Assembly (NCBI GenBank): GCA_016124845.1
Contig: WGMW01000021.1
Coordinates: 1-64,000 of the forward strand
Length of the DNA: 64,000 bases
From: Flavobacteriales bacterium
GTDB taxonomy: Bacteria; Bacteroidota; Bacteroidia; UBA10329
Direction of reading: 5' to 3'
The translations under genes and the position numbers were made by a program. Below are positions 35,042 through 43,781 of the stretch, in pieces (position 1 is the first letter of the stretch; each line of letters opens with the position of its first letter). The notes below the pieces were generated by a model. The model had not been told where the DNA came from, did no database searches, and saw only the letters and a program-made list of their open reading frames with translations.

Positions 35042-36289
35042 TCATTCCACCGCAGGAAGAACTTTCGTTCTCACTTCCCCGAAACCAACACGTTTTCCGT
35101 CTTTCTCGCAGTAAGCGCTCATCACCACCGAGTCGCCATCCTGAATGAACTTGCGCTCGGTTCCATCAGGCATGGCAATGGGTTTTGAACCGCGCCAGGT
35201 GATCTCCAGCATCGAACCATAACTTTCGGGTGTTGGTCCCGAAATGGTTCCAGACGCGCACATGTCGCCCACATTCATATTGCAGCCATTCACCGTGTGG
35301 TGCGCCAACTGCTGCGCCATGCTCCAGTACATGTACTTGAAGTTGCTGTTGCTAACTGTTTTGGCTACGCCCGAATTTGTTTCGATGGCAGCCTGAAGAT
35401 GGATGTCAAAACTGTGATTCTTCTGCATTTCCAAGTAGGGGAGAACGGCAGGTTCCTGTTTTGGTCCCGCTACGCGGAAAGGCTCCAACGCTTCCATGGT
35501 AATGATCCAAGGAGAGATGGACGAACCGAAGTTCTTCGCCAAAAATGGACCGAGTGGAACGTATTCCCATTTCTGAATATCGCGTGCGCTCCAATCGTTG
35601 AACACGACCATCCCGAAAATGTGGTCTTCGGCATTTTCAACCGAAACGGAGGTTCCAATTTCATTTCCTTTTCCCACGATAAAGGCCATTTCCAACTCAA
35701 AATCGAGCAAGCGACATGGGCCGAAGGTCGGTCTGTCAGCGTCATCGGCTTTTGTCTGTCCTTTCGGACGATGGAGCGGAGTTCCGCTTACCACAATAGA
35801 TGAAGCGCGGCCGTGGTAACCTACAGGAATATGCAGCCAGTTTGGAAGAAGTGCATTATTCGGGTCGCGGAACATGGTTCCAACATTGGTCGCATGCTCC
35901 TTACTGCTGTAGAAATCGGTGTAATCGCCAACCCGCACAGGCATCAACATTTGCACCTCTTCCACTTTTCGGATGGCATTGAGCCGAACAGATTCGTTGT
36001 CTCGCAATTCGCCATTGTTGGCCGCAAAAAGTTCTTGAATACGCTTGCGCGTGGCGGAAGTGACTGGCTTTCCAAGCGCAATGAAATCGTTCAGAACTGA
36101 ATTGCTGAAAATGTCGTCAGGCAAGTTGATGCCAGCGAAAAAACCAGCCTTTTGCAGCGCATCCAGGTCAATGACGTTGTCACCTAATCGCGTAGCCGCT
36201 CTCGGTTTTCCGTCCGAACTGAAAACTCCGAAAGGAATATTATCCAAACTGAAGTCGCTATCTGCTGCAATGTTTATCCAACTGCTCAT
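35042..36289 (-). CDS. fahA: Fumarylacetoacetase
   Basis: A 415-residue enzyme from the ATG at 36289 (MSSWINIAADSDFSLDNIPF). It cleaves fumarylacetoacetate to fumarate and acetoacetate, the last step of tyrosine catabolism. Landmarks: YTDFYSSKEHATNVGTMFRD, PVGYHGRASSIVVSGTPLHR, PCRLLDFELEMAFIVGKGNE (metal ligands Glu, Glu), VFNDWSARDIQKWEYVPLGP and GTISGPTPESYGSMLEITWR. Typical length. Homogentisate dioxygenase is not adjacent, so the upstream pathway steps lie elsewhere. It may be cotranscribed with the DUF3667 gene. Confidence 0.97.
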   Translation of the reverse strand: MSSWINIAADSDFSLDNIPFGVFSSDGKPRAATRLGDNVIDLDALQKAGFFAGINLPDDIFSNSVLNDFIALGKPVTSATRKRIQELFAANNGELRDNESVRLNAIRKVEEVQMLMPVRVGDYTDFYSSKEHATNVGTMFRDPNNALLPNWLHIPVGYHGRASSIVVSGTPLHRPKGQTKADDADRPTFGPCRLLDFELEMAFIVGKGNEIGTSVSVENAEDHIFGMVVFNDWSARDIQKWEYVPLGPFLAKNFGSSISPWIITMEALEPFRVAGPKQEPAVLPYLEMQKNHSFDIHLQAAIETNSGVAKTVSNSNFKYMYWSMAQQLAHHTVNGCNMNVGDMCASGTISGPTPESYGSMLEITWRGSKPIAMPDGTERKFIQDGDSVVMSAYCEKDGKRVGFGEVRTKVLPAVE

Positions 36290-36338
36290 TTGATCAAATT
36301 CTTTGGTGCATTGTTCCGTTGGTGGCAAAAGTAACCAG

Positions 36339-36366
36339 TTGAAACGGTTGGCAAATTTTAACTTCG
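36339..36366 (+). promoter_or_regulatory. Putative promoter of the C45-ligase-YceI operon
   Basis: TTG at 36339-36341 and TAACTTCG at 36359-36366 are separated by 17 nt, fitting the Bacteroidota -33/-7 layout. The box is 7 nt before the ATG at 36374, so the mRNA would be nearly leaderless. A weaker match (one mismatch in the -7 box). Confidence 0.45.
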
Positions 36367-36373
36367 GGGCGAG

Positions 36374-38047
36374 ATGATGAAGTGGCTGAGAAAGATCCTA
36401 TTTGTGCTTACCGGCTTGGTGTTGGTCGGGTGGCTGGCATTGCAGCTATCATACAGCTTGCTGGAACTTGATCCACCTCACGTGAAGGAGATTCCGATCT
36501 CGGAGAATTCCGTGACCGAGAAGAGTGGAACGCGTATTCTCAACAATAGCTGGTACCACCAGAATCAATACGGGCTTTGGGAAGCGTACATCGAAGGAAA
36601 ACCGTACGAACGCGGAAGAACTTTTGGACTACTGGCCGGAGAACAGATCGTTTCGCAGGAAGTCAGTTTTATCGCACAGATACGCAAGTTGATTCCATCA
36701 GAATGGTTCCTTAATACGTTGAAATACGGTATCGTTTTCTTCAACAGGAACTTGGATGAACACGTGACCGAGGAATACCAGAAAGAGATTTATGGTGTTT
36801 CTGAATCGTTTTCGGATGATTACGATTTCATTGGTGAAAAATACAGCCGCATTCTCAATTACCACGCGGCTCACGACATCGGTCATGCGCTTCAGGATCT
36901 GAGTATTGTAGGCTGCACCAGTTTTGCCGCTTGGGACCGTTACAGTGCAGATTCTTCGCTTGTCATCGGGCGGAATTTCGATTTCTACATGGGCGATGAT
37001 TTTGCCAAGGACAAGATCATTCTGTTTATAAAACCTGATAGCGGTTACGCATTCGCCAGCATTACGTGGGCGGGTTTTATGGGCGTGGTTTCGGGTATGA
37101 ATGAACATGGTCTGACTGTGACCCTGAACGCAGCAAAGAGTTCAATTCCGAACGGAGCGAAAACACCTATTTCGCTTTTGGCAAGGGAGATTCTGCAATA
37201 TGCAAGAACCATTGACGAAGCCTATGAGATTGCGAAATCGCGCAACACGTTTGTTTCCGAATCCATTCTGGTTGGTTCTGCTGCAGATCATGCGGCAGCC
37301 ATCATTGAGAAATCACCTGACCGAATTGACATCTATCGACCAAATGACACGCGTTTGGTGTGTGCCAATCACTACCAAAGTGAGGCGTTCCGAAATGACC
37401 CCGTCAACCTGAAAAACATAGAGGATTCAGACTCGGAATACCGATTCAAACGGATGAATCAGCTGATTGATAGCACATACCCGATGAACCCAGAAAAATC
37501 GGTTCAAATCCTTCGCAATCAGAAAGGACTTGATGGTGCTGAACTTGGAATGGGAAATCCGAAAGCGATCAATCAACTGTTGGCGCATCACGGAGTTGTT
37601 TTTCAGCCAGAGAAACGATTGATGTGGGTGAGCACGAACCCGTTTCAGTTGGGTGAATTCCTTTGTTACGACCTTAATAAAGTTTTTTGGAAAAAGGAAA
37701 AAGAAAAAAGATCGGAAGTTTCGTTTGTTGATTCACTCACAATTCCCGCAGATGAATTTCTTCAATCGAAAGATTTCCAACGCTTTCTTCGCTACAAGCA
37801 ATTGAAAAACCGATTGTTCGATAAAGTGGCATTGGGCAAAGACATCGAATGGAATGATGAGCTTGAGCAGGAATTCATAAATAGCAATCCTGAAAGTTAC
37901 ATTACGTATTCTATGCTCGGTGATTACTATCTTGAGCAGGGCGATTTGCCTAAGGCCAAAACGTATTATGAAATGAGTTTGAGCAAAGAAGTGGCCTCAA
38001 AACAGGAAAGGGAGAAAATTGAACAGAACTTGAAAGAATGCCTCTAA
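36374..38047 (+). CDS. C45-type autoproteolytic Ntn hydrolase/acyltransferase
   Basis: A 557-residue protein with an N-terminal membrane anchor (ILFVLTGLVLVGWLALQLSY, 8-27). It carries the C45/penicillin V acylase-like fold: GKPYERGRTFGLLAGEQI, the nucleophile in SIVGCTSFAAWD (C181, exposed by autoproteolysis in the family), VIGRNFDFYMGD, and GFMGVVSGMNEHGLTVTLN. A C-terminal TPR-like region (YITYSMLGDYYLEQGDLPKA) is appended. Family members transfer or hydrolyse acyl amides, including bile-acid and beta-lactam-type bonds. It overlaps the next gene by 10 bp and leads a three-gene operon. The acyl substrate is unknown. Confidence 0.85.
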   Translation: MMKWLRKILFVLTGLVLVGWLALQLSYSLLELDPPHVKEIPISENSVTEKSGTRILNNSWYHQNQYGLWEAYIEGKPYERGRTFGLLAGEQIVSQEVSFIAQIRKLIPSEWFLNTLKYGIVFFNRNLDEHVTEEYQKEIYGVSESFSDDYDFIGEKYSRILNYHAAHDIGHALQDLSIVGCTSFAAWDRYSADSSLVIGRNFDFYMGDDFAKDKIILFIKPDSGYAFASITWAGFMGVVSGMNEHGLTVTLNAAKSSIPNGAKTPISLLAREILQYARTIDEAYEIAKSRNTFVSESILVGSAADHAAAIIEKSPDRIDIYRPNDTRLVCANHYQSEAFRNDPVNLKNIEDSDSEYRFKRMNQLIDSTYPMNPEKSVQILRNQKGLDGAELGMGNPKAINQLLAHHGVVFQPEKRLMWVSTNPFQLGEFLCYDLNKVFWKKEKEKRSEVSFVDSLTIPADEFLQSKDFQRFLRYKQLKNRLFDKVALGKDIEWNDELEQEFINSNPESYITYSMLGDYYLEQGDLPKAKTYYEMSLSKEVASKQEREKIEQNLKECL

Positions 38048-39339
38048 ACCAATTGGAAACCAGCGCATTGGCGCGAGAGAATTACTGGCTGAAAGCGCTG
38101 AATGAGCATATTGCTTATCTGCGAAAGAACAGTTGGTACTATAAAGACCAATTGGTTTGGGCTGGGCCAGAGGCAAGTGAGCTGGAGGAACTTTCCGACA
38201 TCAAGAATTTCCCGTTTACGGAGAAGGATGATATTGCCAGCCGCAATCAGGATTTTCTGTGCGTGCCCATGCAAAAGGTGCGAGATATCGTCACCACATC
38301 TGGAACGTTGGGCGGTTCGGTTGCCAGTTTTCTGACCGAGAAAGACCTTAACAGACTCGGTGAAAATGAAGCGGGTTCGTACCGTTTGGCAGGCTGCACA
38401 AGCGAAGACACATTCCAATTGCTGACCACCATCGATAAGCGTTTTATGGCGGGTTTGGCCTATTTTCTTGGTTCAAACACACTTGGTGCGCGGATGATCC
38501 GTTCGGGACCTGGCGCGTTGCAGTTGCAATGGGAAAGCATCCAGCGTTTTGAGCCAACCGTGCTAATTGCGGTGCCGAGTTTCATTCCACGATTGATCAA
38601 GTATGCACTCGATAACGGCATTGACCCGAACAAGAGCTCGGTAAAGAAGATCATCTGTATCGGTGAAGCCATCCGTGACGAGAAACTTCAACCGAACTTC
38701 TTGGCCAAGCGCATTACGGATCAGTGGAATATGCAGTTGTTTTCAACGTATGCGAGTACCGAAATGGCCACGGCTTTCACAGAATGCGAGGCGGGGAATG
38801 GCGTTCATCTTCAGCCAGAACTCATGTTTGCCGAAGTGCTGAATGAGGATGGCGAGCAGGTGAAAAATGGTGAGAGCGGGGAGGTAGTGGTTACGCCTTT
38901 GGGCGTGGAAGGAAGTCCTGTGCTTCGTTTCCGAACGGGAGACATCTGTCATTATTACGATGATCCATGTTCTTGCGGAAGAAACACGCCACGCTTAGGA
39001 CCTGTGATCGGGCGCAAGCAACAGATGATCAAACTGAAAGGAACTTCACTTTACCCGAATGCCATCATTGACGAACTGAATGCCATGAAGGAAGTGGTGA
39101 ATTTCGTGGTTGAGTTGCAAAGTGATGAACTTGGTTTGGATGAAGTGGTGATTCGGGCATTGCTGCAAGGCGAGAACGCCCAAACCAATGTTTTGGAACA
39201 TTTGAGTGGTAAATTGCGTGTAAAACCAAGGTTGATCCTCGCCACAAATGAGGAGATCAATTACTTGAAATTCGATGAGAACGAGCGGAAGCCGCGGATT
39301 CTGATTGACAAAAGGTCAACGAAAACCGATGATGAATGA
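38038..39339 (+). CDS. Phenylacetate-CoA ligase-like adenylate-forming enzyme
   Basis: A 433-residue PaaK-like enzyme. Adenylate-forming motifs are VTTSGTLGGSVASF (phosphate-binding loop), STYASTEMATAF (A5), and RFRTGDICHYYDDPCSCGRN through GRKQQMIKLKGTSLYP (A7-A8, with the paired Cys typical of PaaK). It activates an acid as an acyl-adenylate and probably forms a CoA thioester. The substrate need not be phenylacetate. It overlaps the C45 gene by 10 bp and the YceI-like gene by 4 bp, so the three are translationally linked. Confidence 0.9.
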   Translation: MPLNQLETSALARENYWLKALNEHIAYLRKNSWYYKDQLVWAGPEASELEELSDIKNFPFTEKDDIASRNQDFLCVPMQKVRDIVTTSGTLGGSVASFLTEKDLNRLGENEAGSYRLAGCTSEDTFQLLTTIDKRFMAGLAYFLGSNTLGARMIRSGPGALQLQWESIQRFEPTVLIAVPSFIPRLIKYALDNGIDPNKSSVKKIICIGEAIRDEKLQPNFLAKRITDQWNMQLFSTYASTEMATAFTECEAGNGVHLQPELMFAEVLNEDGEQVKNGESGEVVVTPLGVEGSPVLRFRTGDICHYYDDPCSCGRNTPRLGPVIGRKQQMIKLKGTSLYPNAIIDELNAMKEVVNFVVELQSDELGLDEVVIRALLQGENAQTNVLEHLSGKLRVKPRLILATNEEINYLKFDENERKPRILIDKRSTKTDDE

Positions 39340-39884
39340 GAACACTTCTACTTGTTTTATTGACGTCCGTAGTATTTAGCGCAGCCGCTCAGAACACCGA
39401 AGGGTACGAGATTCGCGATGGTCGCATCGGCATCAGCGTTTACGTTCAAGACACGTTGCTCGATTTCGGAAGCAACAAACTGTGGCTGTTCATCGATTAT
39501 CACTCCAAACGCATCAAGATAAAAGTGGATCCGACCACGTTCCATTGTGGTGTCGATTCGCTTGATGAGAAACTGGAAAACGGAAATTTCCGGTCGGTAA
39601 CCTTCGATGGTGTTCTGGACATCGACCGACTTTCGGTTCAGGCCAAGGCACCGCAACATTTTGAGATAGAGGGAGACCTTGAATTGAATGGTGTGACACA
39701 GCAGATCATCATGATGGCCACGTTGAGCGATTTCCGACAGGGACCGAACATTGAGTGCCTGCTTTACATCCATTACGACATGCTTCTGAGGGATTTCTAT
39801 TTGGATGAGACGCTACCGAATTTCGGAGAATCGGCCTGTATTGAAATGTTGCAGACCTTGAAATTGCCTACCGAGCGCGATTAA
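39336..39884 (+). CDS. Exported YceI-like lipid-binding protein
   Basis: A 182-residue protein with a signal peptide (LLVLLTSVVFSAAAQ). The beta-barrel pattern of YceI is recognisable: YEIRDGRIGISVYVQDTLLD, LWLFIDYHSKRIKIKVDPTT, FRSVTFDGVLDI and HFEIEGDLELNGVTQQIIMM. YceI-fold proteins bind long hydrophobic chains. Coupled by 4 bp to the ligase. Its last 4 bp overlap the convergent receptor gene. A role as carrier for the lipid made or broken by the operon is inference. Confidence 0.78.
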   Translation: MRTLLLVLLTSVVFSAAAQNTEGYEIRDGRIGISVYVQDTLLDFGSNKLWLFIDYHSKRIKIKVDPTTFHCGVDSLDEKLENGNFRSVTFDGVLDIDRLSVQAKAPQHFEIEGDLELNGVTQQIIMMATLSDFRQGPNIECLLYIHYDMLLRDFYLDETLPNFGESACIEMLQTLKLPTERD

Positions 39885-42304
39885 TAGCCATCGTCCATTT
39901 CGCCACCGCCAGCATTGCCTCGGTCGCCTCGGTCGCGCTTCTTTTTCTGATTAAGACGATAGGTGAAACTGAGAACGAACTGGCGTTTTCGCCATTGAAA
40001 ATCGTTGGTGGAGTAGAGCGTGGGCGTATCAATTTCCCAACGTCTTTTACGCGAATTCAGAATGTCCTTCACGCTGAACGTAATGGTGGCATTGCCTTTC
40101 AGCACGTCCATGGTCAATCCCGCGTCCCACCAGGTCATGCTCAGTGTTTTTCCCTGCGGTGTGTTCTGCGGAGCCTGATACATGACAGCCGTTTGCAGAT
40201 CCAGTTTTTTCAGGATCGTCCATTTGCTTGTAAAGCGGCCGTTGGCGCTGAAGGTTTGGGCATAGAAGGATTGATCCTCATACTTACCATCGGTCACCGA
40301 GTAAAAAATGTTGGCGTTGAGCGTGGTGCGCCACCACTTAAAGAGGCCGTAAGAGAAATTGAACTCGAAGCCAGCTGAATTCTGCTTGCTCAGGTTGATC
40401 GGATACGTGACAATAAGACCCGTAGAATCAGCTTGCGAAATACGCTGAACCACGCCATCGCTGTGGCGGTAATAGATGCTGGAAAGCAGCGTGCCTTTCT
40501 CCCATGTTTTCAGATGGCCGAGTTCCACAGAATGTGTGAATACAGGTTGAATGTTAGGGTTTCCTGAACGGAAATTCCGATTGTCCGACAAACTGAAGAA
40601 CGGAAGCAGATCGCGGAAACGCGGACGACTGATCCTTCGGCTGTAGCTCAGTTGCAGCGAGTTGTTTGAACCGAACTCATAGCTCAGATGTGCGGAAGGG
40701 AAGAAGCTGATGTAACGCCAATGGTGCTGTTCAGCTGTTTTGATCAATTGGGTGGTGATGTCCGAATATTCAGCACGCAATCCTCCTTGGAGTGAGAACC
40801 GTTTGATCTTGCCGCTGGCCATCAGGTAGCCGGCATACACGTTCTCATCAAAGATGAAATTGTTGTCGTACTTGTTCAGAATTTCCCACGCGCCTGTGGA
40901 ATCATTTTTTTGGTCCACCTGATACTTGTTGTCAATGCGCCTGAGCGTGGCCTTGGCGCCCGTTTCCAGTTTCACTTTCTCCCCGAAAGGGTGAACATAA
41001 TCGGTCTGGAAAAGCCAGTTGCGTTGGTTTTCCGTATTGGCAGTTCGCTGATCGAGCCTATAATCCGGGCCGACCTCGGCCAGATCGGCATTGTCGATGT
41101 CATCACTTACGAACCAGCGGACGTCCGCGGTCAGCAGTTGGTCTTCGGTTTTGAAGGTGCGCCTGAAATTGAGATTGGCTTCAATGTTCTGTTCCTTTTC
41201 AGATTCATCCTCGGTGCGGTCAACCGTTCGCGACACGATTCCATTCTCATCAATGTCGGTGTATTTCAATGCGCTGTGATTGTCGTTCCACGAACGGTTG
41301 TACATGCCCGAAGTCGTGAGCGTGGTTTTCTTATCGATGAAATAATCAATGCCGAAGCGGCCGTTGGCCGAAAGTCCGCCACGCATCTGGTTCCGCGTGC
41401 GGTCGTAGGCAAACGTGGTGTCTGTCTGAAAAAACTTCTGATACGAATCCCCAACTCCAGGGCTTTTTCGGTATTGGATTCCCGCACTTCCGAAGAAGTT
41501 CACTTTTCCCGTTCGGTAGTTGAGATTGGCAGAACCACCGTAGTTGTGCGGATAACCGACATTCACATCGAACGAGCCGTTCAGCCCCGCTCGTTTGTCT
41601 TTTTTAAGAACGATGTTCAAGATGCCTGCATCGCCTTCCGCATCGAATTTTGCAGAAGCGTTGGTCACCACTTCAATGCGTTCGATCATGTTGCCTGGCA
41701 GTTGCCGCAGCGCATCCTGTGTGCTGATGCCCGTCAATCCCGAAGGTTTGCCATCGATGAGAATACGGACGTTGGAACTTCCGCGCAGACTTACGGTTCC
41801 ATCCACATCTACCGTTACACTCGGAACGGTCTGGAGAATTTCCTGCGCATTGCTTCCTGCATTGTTCGGATCCTTGCTCACGTTATACACCCTGCGATCG
41901 AGTTTCATTTCCATGTAACTCTTCTCGGCATTCACCACCACCTCATCAATGAGTTCGGATTTGGGCTCCATGCTGAGTTTTCCAAGATCGACATCCGCTT
42001 GGCGCAGATCCACATCCATGGTCTTATTGGCGTACGAAATGAAAGAAGCGGTCAGTTCGTACACGCCAGGCCGTACCTGTAGTTCAAAATGGCCTTCGAG
42101 GTCGGTTGCCGTTCCGCGCAGGAACGTGGAATCGCGCTTCGAGCGCAACGCCACCGAAGCATACGGGATCGGATTGTCCTTCTCATCCAGCACAATTCCC
42201 GAAACGGTCCGTCCCATTGGGCGTTCTCCATCACCTCGGCCCGGTTGTTGCGCAAATGCGCGATGCAGGCCAAGCATCATCAATACGAAAAGGAAAACGC
42301 GCAT
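39881..42304 (-). CDS. TonB-type outer membrane beta-barrel receptor
   Basis: An 807-residue protein from the ATG at 42304 (signal peptide MRVFLFVLMMLGLHRAFA). A CarboxypepD_reg domain (GRTVSGIVLDEKDNPIPYAS, to about 110) is followed by a plug (PNNAGSNAQEILQTVPSVTV, NVRILIDGKPSGLTGI, EVVTNASAKFDAEGDAG) and a long beta-barrel of the OMP_b-brl_3 type. The C-terminus is basic and acidic (KKKRDRGDRGNAGGGEMDDG) rather than ending in the usual aromatic residue. It is not paired with a SusD gene. The ligand is unknown. Confidence 0.93.
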   Translation of the reverse strand: MRVFLFVLMMLGLHRAFAQQPGRGDGERPMGRTVSGIVLDEKDNPIPYASVALRSKRDSTFLRGTATDLEGHFELQVRPGVYELTASFISYANKTMDVDLRQADVDLGKLSMEPKSELIDEVVVNAEKSYMEMKLDRRVYNVSKDPNNAGSNAQEILQTVPSVTVDVDGTVSLRGSSNVRILIDGKPSGLTGISTQDALRQLPGNMIERIEVVTNASAKFDAEGDAGILNIVLKKDKRAGLNGSFDVNVGYPHNYGGSANLNYRTGKVNFFGSAGIQYRKSPGVGDSYQKFFQTDTTFAYDRTRNQMRGGLSANGRFGIDYFIDKKTTLTTSGMYNRSWNDNHSALKYTDIDENGIVSRTVDRTEDESEKEQNIEANLNFRRTFKTEDQLLTADVRWFVSDDIDNADLAEVGPDYRLDQRTANTENQRNWLFQTDYVHPFGEKVKLETGAKATLRRIDNKYQVDQKNDSTGAWEILNKYDNNFIFDENVYAGYLMASGKIKRFSLQGGLRAEYSDITTQLIKTAEQHHWRYISFFPSAHLSYEFGSNNSLQLSYSRRISRPRFRDLLPFFSLSDNRNFRSGNPNIQPVFTHSVELGHLKTWEKGTLLSSIYYRHSDGVVQRISQADSTGLIVTYPINLSKQNSAGFEFNFSYGLFKWWRTTLNANIFYSVTDGKYEDQSFYAQTFSANGRFTSKWTILKKLDLQTAVMYQAPQNTPQGKTLSMTWWDAGLTMDVLKGNATITFSVKDILNSRKRRWEIDTPTLYSTNDFQWRKRQFVLSFTYRLNQKKKRDRGDRGNAGGGEMDDGY

Positions 42305-42460
42305 ACTTCTTGGAAACATAAGCCGTTACGACTATGGCGGAGGTCGATGGTTTAAAATGAAAATCCGCGCAAGATTACTTGATCGGATGATCGATTGAAC
42401 GGCAGCCAAAACATAAAAATGAATCGTTGTACTTTCGTGCAGACCCTAATGAATAACAGT

Positions 42461-43084
42461 ATGAAACGAATTGTATTTCTGGCATTGATAGCGAGTCCGT
42501 TGATCTCTTTCGGTCAGCGTACCATGAAGGATTTTATGAACGAAAATTGCGATGTGGTCTGGTTCGGTTTGGATTTCACCAAAGCGAGGATGATCGGAGA
42601 AGAGGGGTTCCACGATCCTGTGGCCATCAAAGAGGACTATTTCCGCAAGTGGAATCATCTGATGATATCTGAAGGTGACAAGTACGAATGGGGAAAAGCG
42701 CTTCTGATCGCAGACCTGAAATACGATTATGGCGTAGTGGATGTGGTCAACGACCAAGTGAAAGTGAAATCGTTGGTCATCAATAAATCTTACAGTATTT
42801 CGGAAGATGACATCAAATCCGCGGTGAAAGCCTACACCATCGAAGATTACAAGGACGGCATTGGTATTGTGATCTTGGTGGAATCGTTCGATAAGATCAA
42901 GGAGCAGGGTTTCGGATATCTCACATTCTTCGATATTGGCACCAAACAGGTGTTGTACACGCACAAATTGATCGGAGATGCAAGTGGTTTCGGATTCAGA
43001 AATTATTGGGCGGGTGCCATTTACAACTGGCTCAAGTATACCCGAGGAAGAGTTATGAAGGACATCAAGAAGGAATTCAAGTAA
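42461..43084 (+). CDS. Exported hypothetical protein
   Basis: A 207-residue protein from the ATG at 42461 with signal peptide MKRIVFLALIASPLISFGQ. It contains FMNENCDVVWFGLDFTKARM, ADLKYDYGVVDVVNDQVKVK and VKAYTIEDYKDGIGIVILVE. Mixed alpha/beta composition with no recognised family; I recall comparable unnamed Bacteroidota secreted proteins. A TACTTTCG box (-7-like) lies about 20 nt upstream of the ATG. The DUF2461 gene follows 28 bp later. Confidence 0.75.
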   Translation: MKRIVFLALIASPLISFGQRTMKDFMNENCDVVWFGLDFTKARMIGEEGFHDPVAIKEDYFRKWNHLMISEGDKYEWGKALLIADLKYDYGVVDVVNDQVKVKSLVINKSYSISEDDIKSAVKAYTIEDYKDGIGIVILVESFDKIKEQGFGYLTFFDIGTKQVLYTHKLIGDASGFGFRNYWAGAIYNWLKYTRGRVMKDIKKEFK

Positions 43085-43112
43085 TTTTCAGCCGAATTTC
43101 TATCTGACAAAA

Positions 43113-43781
43113 ATGCCCTATTTCACTCCCGATTTCCTCGATTTCTTTAAAGAACTTGCTGCGAATAATAACCGAGATTGGTTTACCGAAAACAAGAAAC
43201 GCTACGAACGATCGGTAAAAGAACCGTTCAATGTCTTTGTGCAAGACGTCATTGATCGAGCAGCCAAGACCGATGACCGTTTTGCGGGACTTGCGAAAGA
43301 TGCCGTCTTCCGAATTTACAAGGACGTACGTTTCAGTAAGGACAAAACACCTTACAAGTTGCAGATGGGAGCGGTGATCGCGCCCGGAGGCAAAAAGGAT
43401 GTCACCTCACCCGGAATGTATTTGGAGTTGGGACCGGAGCATTTCCGTTTTTACAGCGGGGTTTACTTGCCCGACAAGGACGTTCTTCAACGCATCCGGG
43501 AGTATATTCTCAAGAATCTCACGGAGTTGGACAAACTGCTTTCAGACAAGAAGTTCGTGGAGAATTTCGGTGAGTTGAGAGGGGAGAAGAATAAGATCCT
43601 CCCGAAAGAATTCAAGGCTGCGGCCGAGAAACAACCATACCTTTTCAACAAGCAGTTCTACTTCTTCGCAACCTTGCCACCGGAAACCATTCTGGAAGAA
43701 AACCTTGCAGATGTGGTGATGAATTACTTCAGCGCCAGCGAACCGATGCGGAATTACCTTTCTAAAGCCATTGGTTCTTAA
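43113..43781 (+). CDS. DUF2461 domain protein
   Basis: A 222-residue cytosolic protein with DUF2461 landmarks: FFKELAANNNRDWFTENKKR, VFRIYKDVRFSKDKTPYKLQ, GMYLELGPEHFRFYSGVYLP and RIREYILKNLTELDKLL. Family members are widespread with no known function. The 3' end overlaps the convergent five-heme cytochrome gene by 4 bp. Confidence 0.94.
   Translation: MPYFTPDFLDFFKELAANNNRDWFTENKKRYERSVKEPFNVFVQDVIDRAAKTDDRFAGLAKDAVFRIYKDVRFSKDKTPYKLQMGAVIAPGGKKDVTSPGMYLELGPEHFRFYSGVYLPDKDVLQRIREYILKNLTELDKLLSDKKFVENFGELRGEKNKILPKEFKAAAEKQPYLFNKQFYFFATLPPETILEENLADVVMNYFSASEPMRNYLSKAIGS

Noticed and set aside
40910-42082. A 390-codon open frame on the plus strand
   Set aside because: It is antisense to the TonB-type receptor, whose domains are clear; the translation has no family features.
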